A DNA stretch of 64,000 nt from Toxoplasma gondii ME49. Taxonomy: Eukaryota > Apicomplexa > Conoidasida > Eucoccidiorida > Sarcocystidae. The translations under genes were made by a program, and so were the position numbers. The stretch covers positions 1,178,001 through 1,242,000 of the forward strand of contig NC_031471.1 in the NCBI RefSeq assembly GCF_000006565.2, written 5' to 3'. A model generated the notes under the pieces. The model was not told the origin of the DNA. It saw only the letters and a program-made list of their open reading frames with translations, and searched no databases. Below, one piece after another: positions 11,358 to 22,084 of this stretch (position 1 is its first letter; each line of letters begins with the position of its first letter).

Positions 11358-14144
11358 CCAACTTCGCTTCAAAGCTCTCTAAAAGCAGTTTTAGTTTTTA
11401 TTGCGTGTGGCGAACAATCCAACGTAAAAGGCTTGTCGAAGCGTTGCAAGTTCGTGGTGTTGTGTCTCTTCCCTCTCCACGCTTGCCATTCACCGTTTAC
11501 CGATCGGAAAGAGCAAAGGACCATGAAGTGACAGTCCTCCGAGCAATCTTACCTGTTGAAAGAGGGGAGAAATCCGAGATCGGGCCTTGTTATGGGCACA
11601 TTACAATTGGCGGTTCCATTCTGACATCCGACTACTCATCATGAGCTGTCTGGTAGCAGAAACACTTTTTGTGGGCAGGCACGTAACTGAAAGCGTTAAC
11701 TGCTTGTGAAAGTCTTTGTTGCGCTGATACTGTCAGAAATCCACCTTGAGTAACCTTGAGGAAATATAGCCCTGTATCATATCGTTTCCTGCCCCGCTCA
11801 AAGCCTTTCACTGTGCAAGGAACACTACTACCTGCTTGCAATAAAATGGTAGGTAACCGCAGTGCCTTCCGTATACTGACGTCCCAACAGTTGTAGTGTC
11901 CAAATATTAAGCATTTTTTACCGTTCCGCCGACCCTGCCAAGGGACTTCCGACGTGCTGCATTCCCGTAAACGCGCCTCACACGGGCTCGGTAACATGGC
12001 TGGCAAAACGCGGAATCCGACTGGACAGTTTGGGGCTAACATCATTGCGCAACGCTTTAGCAGAGAATCGTATTCAGCTGCCGCATGTGCGTCAAGAACC
12101 AGGTTACTCAGTACCATCAAAATGCAAACATGCTCCACCTGTGCAACTAGAACAATCAAACCGAAGTCACTGGTGGGAATCGGCTCTCCCCGTTGTACGC
12201 ACTTGATTAACACATTCAGTCGGTACGCATGAAAATGGGGTAGCATGGAGAGGGATGGGCGTGAGAAGCACTTGTCTGCCATAACAGTGGAACGACTTGT
12301 TCACTTTAGAGGATTCAACATAGATAAAGGCGGCCTCTAATGGAACGCACTAATACCCAGCGAGTGACTCAGCAGACTATCGTATTACCGGGATGCTGAG
12401 GGACACTTCGACGTGGTGATAACCGATTTCTCCGTTTCGAAAATATGCTGACAAACCTTGTGATGATCGAAACACGAGTTTGCTGCTTTGGCACGAAAAA
12501 ACGTTGATTCGTCACAGCACTGCTGTGTGCATCCCCCCCCGTTTCTGTCAACAAAATGTTACTGCAAAACTGGTTAGATATCTCAAAACCAGTCTTCTTG
12601 CGGAACAGTTGCCCTCAGTCGATGGCAGATAAACCTCTGACGGATTCTGGATTCAGCTACGAGAAAATCAAGAAAGTGTGGCACCCGTTTTTGAATTTCT
12701 TCCGTTCGTCTGCGAGACTCGGAGAGACACAGATCTGTGCAGACCGTGTCCGCATGGGCTCGGATTAAGAAGTTGCGCGGACCCCTAAGGGGGAGTTGGT
12801 TGTGCTCATGATGTTTTTTCTCTTCTCTTTTACATGGAATACTTGGCTTCTTTGCAAAAGACTGACCTCCTCTGCAGTCACAGAGAGGTTCAGAGGCCGG
12901 TGCGGCCTCTACTGTGCTAGACTTCTGGGAATCCGTTGGGGTCGACCAGAAGCACAACTAACCAAGTAAGCGAGGGCCATGTTTAGTCGCATGCAGAAGG
13001 TTAGCCGTTCCGCAGTCAAACGGCGGTCCAGCCGCTCCGTGAGATACATCCTGCACACACTCCCACAAGGTTGTGAGGAGCGCGAGCGGCCCTCTTTCAC
13101 CCGGAACACATTTACCCTGTTTACTTGGCTGTTTGGCAAAACACAGGAATTCACGGATATCTTTAACAAATCGGAGTTTTCGTTCTGACAAACCCGTCTG
13201 TGGGGTCCGTGCTCGAGACGTGTCAGAGAGGTCGCGTGTCGCCGCGCGCGTTGTCTATTGGTCGATGCGGGAAGGGGGGCTCGTGTGATTCCCCCCGAAA
13301 ACGGCGAAGATATCAGTCGATGCGTTCTTCCCAAACGGAAATATCTGTTTCCAGCCCGTTTGAAAAAAAATGCTGTCGCAAGCCTGTCTGCGTTGAGGGT
13401 CGAGTCGGCACTCCCCTTCCATCTGACGTATATTTCGCCTGGAGCAACCAAGTTCGGGGCCTCGTTGCGCTTTCCAACGTTGCGCAAACGCATCGGGCAC
13501 CCGGACCGCCTCCCTTCCCCTCCCAAAGCGGATTCACCGCGCTAAACAAGCAGAGGACCCTGGCGATGCGGAGACACGTTGCGCGGGGCGTCCGCAACGC
13601 TGCTGTTCTGAGGTTCCCGTTACGGAGGAATCCGGAGCTCTGCTTCAACTGTTTTTCCATGAAATTCTCGTCACACCTTTTTGCTCCCTCCGAGTGAACG
13701 TGCAGCCTGAACACGCTGTGTTTGACGTCTCAACTTCGAAGTTGCCACGACTTCGTCGCCACCGTCCGAGGCGTGGCAAATCTGCTCAACGTGGGCCGGA
13801 ACCCTGTAGGCGTTTGCCCGTGCACGTCGCAGGAAGCCGAGAGTGTGACAAGTTTTTCAGCTTCGTCGGCTGATTTGTTTGCGTCTGCTAAGCCGGAACG
13901 GTAAATGAGTTAGTCCCCTTACAAGAAAGTGAATGCCCAACTTTCGCCGTCTGCTACTGTCCCGGGGGTCTCCGTGCGTCTCCCGTCTTCAGATGAACCA
14001 GAGAGCCCATACGTCGAGTGCTGCGCCACACTCGTGCGTTGGCGCCGGTGCACGCGCTCTACCTGTCTAACCATCCGTGTATATTGGTTGCAGCAGGCAA
14101 GCACTTGACAGGGAAAAAAGAAACGTATATCCTTCGGAAACCCC
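11358..14144. other. Intergenic region: helicase 3' flank and AP2 5' flank
   Basis: Open frames of 216 codons (minus strand, 11632-12282) and 205 codons (minus, 12909-13526) occur but have no recognisable domain, no splice-consistent partner and overlapping open frames on the other strand. I read them as chance. The part nearest the AP2 gene (about 12.9-14.1 kb) is somewhat GC-richer and probably includes its promoter and a long 5' untranslated region. A GCATGCAG lies at 12989-12996. Confidence 0.5.
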
Positions 14145-17100
14145 ATGGCGGATGGCTCTCTAGTGAGGGTTACAAAGCCGAAAAGCAGCCGAAGCGGAGC
14201 CGGCGGCTCTGTGCCCCCGACTGTCTCGCTGTTTACCCCCTCTCTCTCCCCGCAACGGAACGGATGCTACGGGGGACGTGCACGTCGGCACACAAATGCA
14301 ACTCCCAAATGTGTTGAGCAGGTTAGCTTACAATTCACTGTGAAACTGTCGCAAAAAGGCTCGAGTGGTGGTGCAGAAAAAGTTGGAAGCAAGGTCCTCC
14401 CTGGCACGCGGCTGCCCCAACTCAAGAGGAGCTTACGACGGACACCTCCGCGCCCGGCTGGTGCGGTTTCCGAGGGGGCAGAAAATACACACGAATGCTC
14501 AACAGAGAGCAGGCATACATCACATGAGCACGCGTCTTACCCTCTGGATGTGGATGGAAGCAACGCGTTTGTTGCAACAGACGTGTTGAAGGCGACGGCG
14601 GAGAGCGTATCAACGGTGGCTGCTGCAGCCCCTCTTAGCGCGGATGAGCATCCGGCCCACGAACGCTCTAACGTTGCGGAAATGACGACGCCGTTCAAGG
14701 ACCCCGAAGAAAAAATCTTCATCGAAGACAAACGAGGAGGTTCAATCCAAGAGGAGAATTCATCGATTTCGCGGCTGTCATCAACCAGCACGGTGTGGCA
14801 TCAGGGTGATGCGCTCAACAGAGAAATGCGGTCTTTTTCTAGTGTTGGTTTCGAAGCCGAGGACTTGTTGCAAAGCGGCATTCTCTTATCCGAAGAAACT
14901 GACGATTCAAAAGACAAGAAGCGCTCTTCGCCGGACCACTCTGCCGACGACACTGGCCATTCCGTGCGTCCCGACAGGCGAGAGGCCACAGGACCGGTCT
15001 GTGGAAACAGCAGCGTGTCCAGCCGCGAACTGCCATTGAGTTCTTCCTCGATTCAGGGACCAGAAGAAAATAGAGTCTTCAAGGCAGACAGTTCTGGCCG
15101 AGACGACGAGGGAGGCGACCATCCGGTGCGCGGTTCGGTGCTTCGCTCTCTTGCCATAGGCGCCTCTGAGGGAGGCGTGGCAGGCCTCAGCAACACGCTC
15201 TCAGGGTGGGGCGAGCCTGACGATCTCAAGCCGCCAACCGAAAGTAACCTCAAGTGTCACGCCAGCACCGGGGGATTTATAGACCACAGTCGGAGCCCGA
15301 GATATTCGCAGGTCGGCAACGGTGACGTGAAGCCGCAAAGCCCGGTCACGAGTCCGTCGCACTCGGAGCACCTGAGTTCCTTCCTGCGCAGTCAACTGGC
15401 ACAGCAGCTGGTGCTTCAGCAGCTTCAACAGGATGACCTCCAGTGGCGGCGCCGACCTGAAGCTAGGGAGCTGGCCCGCATTGGAGGACGCCTACAGGAA
15501 GCAGGCGGAACAGCGTCTTTTAGTTCTAACTCCCGCACGGGTGAATACCGTACGAGTGGGGCCAGTGCAGCGTCGTGGGCATCGCGCGCCAGTAAACAGG
15601 AGGAGGACGCACCAAAACCGAAACGGCCTACAGGAATTGCATCTTCGGAAACGGTTGCCAGCATTTCCATCACGGATCGCCAGCAATTTCGACCCTCTAC
15701 GCAAGGCTTGCTTCTCTCAGATTCCGCAGAAGCAGATGCACTTGGAGAAAGTGACGATGACAGTGGCGCCGCAGACGGTTACCTTCGCGGTGCGAAGCGA
15801 CAACGATGGGACTCCGAGGAAGAGGAAGACGAGGACGAAGAAGGCAGCGAGCCCATTGACCCCATGAACGACCCCGGAGAAGAGACACGAGTCCGCCTCA
15901 TCCGCGCGGCGCGGAAGTTCCCACCTTTCCGCGGCGTTTACTTCGACACTCGCCGTGGTAATTTGTCTTGGCGATGCAGCTGGAAGGTTCACGGAAAGAA
16001 GCGAAGCCGCAGCTGGAGTGTCATGAAGTTCGGAATGGAACGAGCGCGTGCAAAGGCCATCGCTGAAAGGATGAAACATGCGCCGCATTCCTACGCTCAG
16101 AGTCCGCCGTCATCCATGAACTCTCAAACCGACGGCGAGACAAGTCCGTCCCTCCGAGCGGCGGCCTTGCTTCCAGCCGTCGTGCGTCCTTCCCCAGGGG
16201 TCTCGCCCTCGTTGCGGTCTCACGGCGTGTTAACTCCAGTGGGTATGGACTCCACGCGGTATCACGGACCTCTGGGAGGCGGGCAGTACCCGTTACAGCC
16301 GTCGCGGAGTAGTCAAGTTTGTGCTGAGGAAGAACTAACATGTGGAGTTAAGCGCTCTCTCGGGACGCATGGCGGAGCACGATCCAGTCTGATTCATGAG
16401 GAAGACCACGGTGACGAAGGCGAGCAGTTGACTGCAGTGCTGCGAAGGGTTTTGTCCATGAAGGAGCCTCCGCGCTGCAGTCTACAGCGAAGTCACTCAA
16501 AAGCCTCCAAACTGTCCTGCCAATCAGCACCGTGTCTGTGTGGGCGACCAGGCTATTCGAATGGATCCCGTGAAGACAGGAATGCGTTATCTAAAGCGGA
16601 GCTTTCTTCCGTCCTTCAAGGTTGCAACTCGCTCCCTTGCGGCGCACGCAGGGTGAGAGTTCGAGAGGAGGCTGAACAGCTTTTTCGGTGTGCACATTCT
16701 TCGCCAAAGCTCGACTACCCCTCTCTTCTCTCTGCTCCGGAGGGAGGAAGGCCGTCGGCGAACGTCCTTCTGCAGTGTCTCAGAGAGAACGTACGGACCG
16801 GTACCATGCTGACCAACCCGTCTCACGTCAATGGCAACACACGGAGTGGCCTAGGTGATGATGGCACCGAGCTGGATGGTGCCCCGACAATTGTGCAGAG
16901 GGCAATGACGTTATTGGACGCACCACCGACGTCCAGAAACCGAGAGGATGATTTTCTTCCGTTTGGGAAAAAGCCGAGGACCGGGGCCTTGTTCGACTTT
17001 CGTCGAAGTCGAGAGGAAGTGTTCGACGGACAAGGGCACGAGGGAACACGATCTGAGATACACCGAGCACTTCCCGCGGTCGACAGCACGTGTCTGGATG

Positions 17101-18254
17101 ACAAGGGGTCAGACACTACTCTGAAGGGCCCGCCACGTGAGGGCTTTAGGGGGAGAGATTCTGACGAGCGTGTGGACGCCCTCGACAGGAAAGCTGACTT
17201 CGGTCCTGCACATGGCAGTGCCGAATATCTTGCAGGGGCATCCACGACTACGTCAGTTGACGAGAGGAACAAACTGTCGATTGGTACCGGATCTGGAAAT
17301 AGCCCCTGCCTTGCTGCGCAAATACCCGTTCGGTCACCGGAAGCTCTCCTGCACCGTGTTGTTTCTGCAGCCACAACCGCCAGCGCGGACGGTGACAAGT
17401 GGATAGATAAGGCACAAACACGCGGCACGAATGTCGCAGGTACGACAATCCAGGAAATCTCGGACTCTGTTGACGGCAGCGTTGATGAGGAAACCAGCGA
17501 AAGCTCAAATCCGCACGTGAGAAACGGGATGAAGCAAGAAGTCGAGGACCTGGGAAATCATTTGCGAACGAGTTCAGCAACGTCAGAAAAAACGATTACC
17601 GACGACATGCCGGTTTGCCGCAAAATAGGACTTGATGCCGATTCCGCGATTGAAAAGACCGGTGGCGGTGAATGTTCAAGTGGGCCTGCGGGAGTGAGAG
17701 AAGTTATTATCCCTTGCGCTCAAGATGGACGTTCAACTGCTTATCGGAGTCGAGAGCCTGTCGCGCCAGATCGCACCGAGTGTATCACCAGGGGTACTGG
17801 CGACGAAAATGTGATCTCTGAGCGGGAGCGCGTCCTAAATGTTCTGCAGAACCTCAAAGAATTCGCTTTACCTGTTGCGAGTAAAGGAAAGTGTCAAAAG
17901 ATTCAATGCGCTTCACAGTCGCTTGTGCTGATTGCGGGTGCTCCAAAAGAAGGCAGCGACGGCGAAAAAAGGTGTATCGTCAGCGGGAGTGATGATACGC
18001 CGCAGTTCGCGGCGTGGTGCGCCCGAGCACTAGACGACTTCACGGAATTCGCACGGACAGCTGACGAGAGCCAGCTAGAACCGTTCGCAGTGTTGCTTCG
18101 CGGCTGCCTTGCCACGCTCACTCTGCCGTCATACCTTTCGGAGGCCGAACAGCTGTCTTTATTGGCATCTGTTCTCACGTACTATTGCAACTGCTTTGAA
18201 TGCTCCGGAAAGCAACAGGCCATTGCCCCTTCATCAGGGGACAACGCAGCGTAA
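14145..18254 (+). CDS. AP2IV-3: ApiAP2 transcription factor, single exon, 1369 residues
   Basis: Nuclear DNA-binding regulator of the apicomplexan AP2 family. One AP2 domain is visible at about residues 590-645: FRGVYFDTRRGN, then LSWRCSW, then the Arg/Lys-rich strand KKRSRSWSVMKFG and the helix ERARAKAIAERM. It is preceded by an acidic run (EEEEDEDEEGSE, about 557-568). The C-terminal part (about 1226-1357) is a compact helical block beginning RERVLNVLQNLKEFA and ending LLASVLTYYCNCFEC, resembling the ACDC domain found at the C terminus of many ApiAP2 proteins. The rest is polar low-complexity sequence, usual for the family. ATG 14145 (context CCCCATGGCGG) opens the uninterrupted frame; no intron is needed. 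The name rests on my recollection that T. gondii AP2IV-3 (318610) sits beside PPCS, HCF101 and PGM2. AP2IV-3 has been reported as an activator of bradyzoite development. Confidence 0.9.
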   Translation: MADGSLVRVTKPKSSRSGAGGSVPPTVSLFTPSLSPQRNGCYGGRARRHTNATPKCVEQVSLQFTVKLSQKGSSGGAEKVGSKVLPGTRLPQLKRSLRRTPPRPAGAVSEGAENTHECSTESRHTSHEHASYPLDVDGSNAFVATDVLKATAESVSTVAAAAPLSADEHPAHERSNVAEMTTPFKDPEEKIFIEDKRGGSIQEENSSISRLSSTSTVWHQGDALNREMRSFSSVGFEAEDLLQSGILLSEETDDSKDKKRSSPDHSADDTGHSVRPDRREATGPVCGNSSVSSRELPLSSSSIQGPEENRVFKADSSGRDDEGGDHPVRGSVLRSLAIGASEGGVAGLSNTLSGWGEPDDLKPPTESNLKCHASTGGFIDHSRSPRYSQVGNGDVKPQSPVTSPSHSEHLSSFLRSQLAQQLVLQQLQQDDLQWRRRPEARELARIGGRLQEAGGTASFSSNSRTGEYRTSGASAASWASRASKQEEDAPKPKRPTGIASSETVASISITDRQQFRPSTQGLLLSDSAEADALGESDDDSGAADGYLRGAKRQRWDSEEEEDEDEEGSEPIDPMNDPGEETRVRLIRAARKFPPFRGVYFDTRRGNLSWRCSWKVHGKKRSRSWSVMKFGMERARAKAIAERMKHAPHSYAQSPPSSMNSQTDGETSPSLRAAALLPAVVRPSPGVSPSLRSHGVLTPVGMDSTRYHGPLGGGQYPLQPSRSSQVCAEEELTCGVKRSLGTHGGARSSLIHEEDHGDEGEQLTAVLRRVLSMKEPPRCSLQRSHSKASKLSCQSAPCLCGRPGYSNGSREDRNALSKAELSSVLQGCNSLPCGARRVRVREEAEQLFRCAHSSPKLDYPSLLSAPEGGRPSANVLLQCLRENVRTGTMLTNPSHVNGNTRSGLGDDGTELDGAPTIVQRAMTLLDAPPTSRNREDDFLPFGKKPRTGALFDFRRSREEVFDGQGHEGTRSEIHRALPAVDSTCLDDKGSDTTLKGPPREGFRGRDSDERVDALDRKADFGPAHGSAEYLAGASTTTSVDERNKLSIGTGSGNSPCLAAQIPVRSPEALLHRVVSAATTASADGDKWIDKAQTRGTNVAGTTIQEISDSVDGSVDEETSESSNPHVRNGMKQEVEDLGNHLRTSSATSEKTITDDMPVCRKIGLDADSAIEKTGGGECSSGPAGVREVIIPCAQDGRSTAYRSREPVAPDRTECITRGTGDENVISERERVLNVLQNLKEFALPVASKGKCQKIQCASQSLVLIAGAPKEGSDGEKRCIVSGSDDTPQFAAWCARALDDFTEFARTADESQLEPFAVLLRGCLATLTLPSYLSEAEQLSLLASVLTYYCNCFECSGKQQAIAPSSGDNAA

Positions 18255-21200
18255 ACAGGTGACCAGTTGGCCATGAAACGGCTGAACACGGTGCCAGTCC
18301 AGTTGTTTATAGTGGTGACGGGTCCTTGTTTATAACCAAAGGATTTTTGTTAACCGGCATCTTCGTTTCGAAGTTAAACCTCTGTGGTCGAGACGAGGTC
18401 GTGGTGCTTGCTGGGGGTGAACTCCCAAATCTACAGCGCTCTGCAGGAAGGTGTCCGTATTGGACATTATACAACCCGCTGTTTCTCTAGAGGACTTCAG
18501 GAGTAGTGCTGCCCTCAACGATTGAAGCCACGGAGACTGGTGCAACGGCTCAAAATCTGTGGCTCACTCCAGGTCGACTCAGGACTAACCGACGGCAGAA
18601 TGGAATTTCTCATCCACTGTGCCCGTGATGGTGCAGATGATACTTCGTGGTGCTGTTTCTGTATATCAGCGCGTTAACAGGGTGGGTCATCCGTGGTTCC
18701 TATACTCTCGTGAGGTACCAGTGCGCCAGCCACCTTCCCAGCGTATATTCCTCATTTCTGTTAGGACATGTGCTGCGGTTAAGCTGGACGGACTGACTTT
18801 CCTTCTACAAGTTTCATCGCCTACGTATCCAGGGTTCTGTCTCATATGGTTATGTCGATCCCCCTGATAGCTGCCACTGTACAGCGCATCGTCGGCGTGC
18901 GCGAGGTTGCGGTGTGCAGGCCGTTTTTTTTGTCATACCCGCTGCAAAGATTTTTCATTTATGCTGTTGTCGGCGGCGTGATGGCTCGTGATGAAGACGG
19001 CCAGGTAATATATCTCTTGTCAGGACTACACAATCAGTGCGGAGCAAGACTTGCTGTTGAAAGTGTGGAGTCTGACGCGCGCCAATGGTGGCTATCCGGT
19101 CTGGAGGATGAATGGTGTCGCGCTAATTGACACACAGGGCAGTCGTTTCCATGTAACATGTATGCCATGATCGGGCATTTGCAGGGACTCGGAGTTTTAC
19201 CGCTTGGCATTCCGACGTTTCAGGGGGGGGTCTGTTATGTCGGTGTTATGTAGATACTCGCGCCAAGCCATTAACCGCAGGTGCTCTTGCATTCTCACAA
19301 AAACGGACAGTCGAGGTTGTGGTTGAAGTGCCTGGGCGTGGGACGCATGTCTTGTTGTTCTGCGGGGTGTTGTTTTTGTTATTGGTTAGGGGCTGATTCC
19401 AGGCTGCCGCATTGTTTCATGTTGAGAGACGAAGGGTGGTTTGTTGTGTATACTGTGGTAACGGCTGTGTAAGTGTGAACAAGAGCATGTAGCGTGTGCG
19501 GACTGAGACAAGTGGGTTCGTGACTGATCCTGACTGTCTTATGTTTCGTGTCAAGTATTATCTATTGATCAATGTCCCAGCACTCGCTGTTCACAGAAGA
19601 TTGTCTCTTGTACCTTCATGTGGCCTATAAAAGACAGAACGGTCACGATAGATTCTTCTTATCGAACTCGTAGGTCGCACAGGGTAGAATGGAGGATGCG
19701 TGGCACGTGATACTCACGGTAGCGTTACAAGCTCACATATCCACCCGGACGCTGTCTCATGACTCAACATCATAGCCTTTCTGGTAGATGTATACTTCCG
19801 TCGCATTCGTGTTTTAGTTCATCTCCTCTATACACAGCACTGAAGCTCACAGTGTGGCTCTCTTCATAGGTGTCGTTCACCGTTAGCACCCGTCTGTGGC
19901 ACAATTTTCTTGGCGTGTGCCCGGGGAAACAACTATCGCAGGACCTCCCTATCTGTGAGCTCTAGTGCCGGAGCCCTCATGGGGAGACTCGTTAGTTGCA
20001 TTCGATCACTACAAAAGAGCGGCGTCGGTACACAACGGATCTGTACAGCGAACGAGGGGCAATGGTGAAAGTGGTGTCCCTGCTTCAGGGAACGGACTGG
20101 ACAGTTGAGATTTAACCGCGGTTTCTGCCACTCTTACGCTGTGGTAGCTGCAGGAGTACAAGATAATCTCTCGACCCTTGTGATGCTCATATTTTCACGT
20201 TCATCAAGACAGTGCACTACCATGGTCAACTCATTTCCCGTATGCAGGAGTTTTGTCCCTAGTGTGTCTCTTTACAATTGTCATGTTGATAACTCATTAG
20301 ACAACAGTATGTGAAGCCTTGCACTGAAGTGAGGTCGTGTGCTGTGTCCCGAATTCTTCGAATCTCACGGCCACTAACATAGCATTTGCGTGCCTGACAA
20401 TGCACTAAGCGTTGTTGATGCCTGGACCCTTTTTCAGAAACACTTTATACCTTTTCTGATGCTGATTTTATCCAGTCGTAGGTATCCAAATTCGATGTAT
20501 CTTTCGCAGTCGAAATACGGAGAAACAGAACAACTCACTGAAGGCTAAGAGTGCGAAACGTGAGTCCGAGACATCTGTGCACGCCCGTTCAGTCTATGGT
20601 GACAAAGCAGAGCTTATAAAAAAAGTTCATCCCCCCTGCTTCCTCGGAACTTGCACGGTATGCCACCTTTTTCCATGCAAGGATAGAACAACACGTCCCT
20701 GCATCCTTTGAGGAGTTTCGAAACTTGTTCTCTCCCAGATGGTGGCTATGTTTTTAGACACTCATCTTTTTTGTCTTATTTGTAGCTCAGATCTGTGTAA
20801 GAAAATTATCGCACAGGGGATACCTATTTCACGGGTAACGGCAACCCACTGCCGCGTAGCGGTTTCGTAGGGGTCTCGCCCTCCGTATTGAATTCCTGTC
20901 GCACATCGTGGTCATTTTGGCGCGTCCAAAAGTCAATAATGGACCTGAGAAAACGCCTTCAACTTTCCTTTTAGCTTCTCTCCAGCACCGGATACACCTG
21001 GCAGCAGCACGTGTCGATCTAACGAAGACGGACGCCCGGCATGAATTCCACCAAGATTTCGTGAGTTTGTGATAAGCCATAAAATAATCACTTCAAGTTC
21101 TGGGGCGTCCTGGAGTCACAGCTATGGGTAGCATGCACAGAAAACAAGTCATTCACCGCTCGCTCGTTTGTCACACCGCCTGATCTCTCTCGAGGCAATG

Positions 21201-22084
21201 GTACTGCTAGTCCGATGGTGACGTCAGCAGCCGGAGCATGCATGCAGGCGGCCCGGCTGTTGTCTTTTTTGCAACGGTAGGTTCGTTGTAGTTCAGTGTC
21301 GTCACTTCTTAATTCTCACTTCGAGCTTTTGACAGATTTCTGCGTCCCTTCTAATGTTCTTATTTCCGATGTCATCAAACTTGTTTCCTCACGTTAGTTT
21401 GAGAAGGAAATGTGGGCCCGCGTCGTTTATAGTCACTGTGGACAAGAAGGGACCCGTTGAGCTGTGTATGCCGAGAAATGCATCCCCCCGTTGAATTCAT
21501 ATATTCGCACATCTAAGCTCCTCTGTGCCGTTTTAGAACTCCGTTGAGCTCATCTTTGGTGCAGCAACTATGATTGTTCCTGTTTGATGGGTCATTAAGC
21601 GGCGCTTCCCAGTGTTGCAATTTTCTTCCATGCCGCGGATTTGCGCACACTGCATCTACCCCCGGCTGGACACTGTAATTACTGTCCGGCACAGACCCGG
21701 GTAGAATGAAGGAGAGTCCCCGCTGTATTGTTATTGCCTTCAATTCTTGACAAGCATCCTGCGTAGTCTGATCGAAGCCGTTTCGGTCCCTGTCCTCAGC
21801 CGCCATGTGCAGTACAGTTCTGACATCCCGTGTGCACAGGTTGTTTATCGCAGGCGCCGAAGCCAGCCTATGCTATCCCAGTGTACATGCGTGTGTGTAT
21901 GCGTGCTGGGGAAATCAGTTTGTGATCTGCTAACTGCTAGCAATGCATTTGTGAGCCGGCACTTTTCGTCTCTCTTGTAGAACATTCCCATATTGCCAGC
22001 CTGTCTTATGTGGAGACGGTGCAGACTCCCACTGTCTCCCGGTACACGAAGATCTTTTACTGCTCAACAAGCAACCCAAGTGAG
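18255..22084. other. Intergenic region: AP2 3' flank and PPCS 5' flank
   Basis: No coding exon could be supported over about 3.8 kb; the open frames are under 100 codons and lack motifs. It probably holds the AP2 3' untranslated region on the left and the PPCS promoter and leader on the right. The notable element is the palindromic cluster at 21219-21259, listed separately. Confidence 0.5.
21219..21259. promoter_or_regulatory. Palindromic cluster: CRE-like site plus GCATGCATGC in a dyad
   Basis: Three nested symmetric elements occur within 41 bp. TGACGTCA (21219-21226) is a perfect 8-bp palindrome. GCATGCATGC (21236-21245) contains overlapping TGCATGC motifs. The arms CAGCCGG (21228-21234) and CCGGCTG (21253-21259) are perfect inverted repeats flanking it. 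It lies about 830 bp upstream of the PPCS ATG. The TGCATGC class is a known ApiAP2 binding motif and an enriched promoter word in T. gondii; activity at this site is inferred. Confidence 0.45.

Noticed and set aside
11632..12282. 216-codon minus-strand open frame with ATG
   Set aside because: No motif, no splice partner, and a frame this long is expected occasionally by chance in 64 kb of near-even base composition.
12909..13697. Overlapping 205-codon minus and 165-codon plus open frames
   Set aside because: GC-rich leader region of the AP2 gene leaves several frames open on both strands; translations are Arg/Ser-rich without family features.
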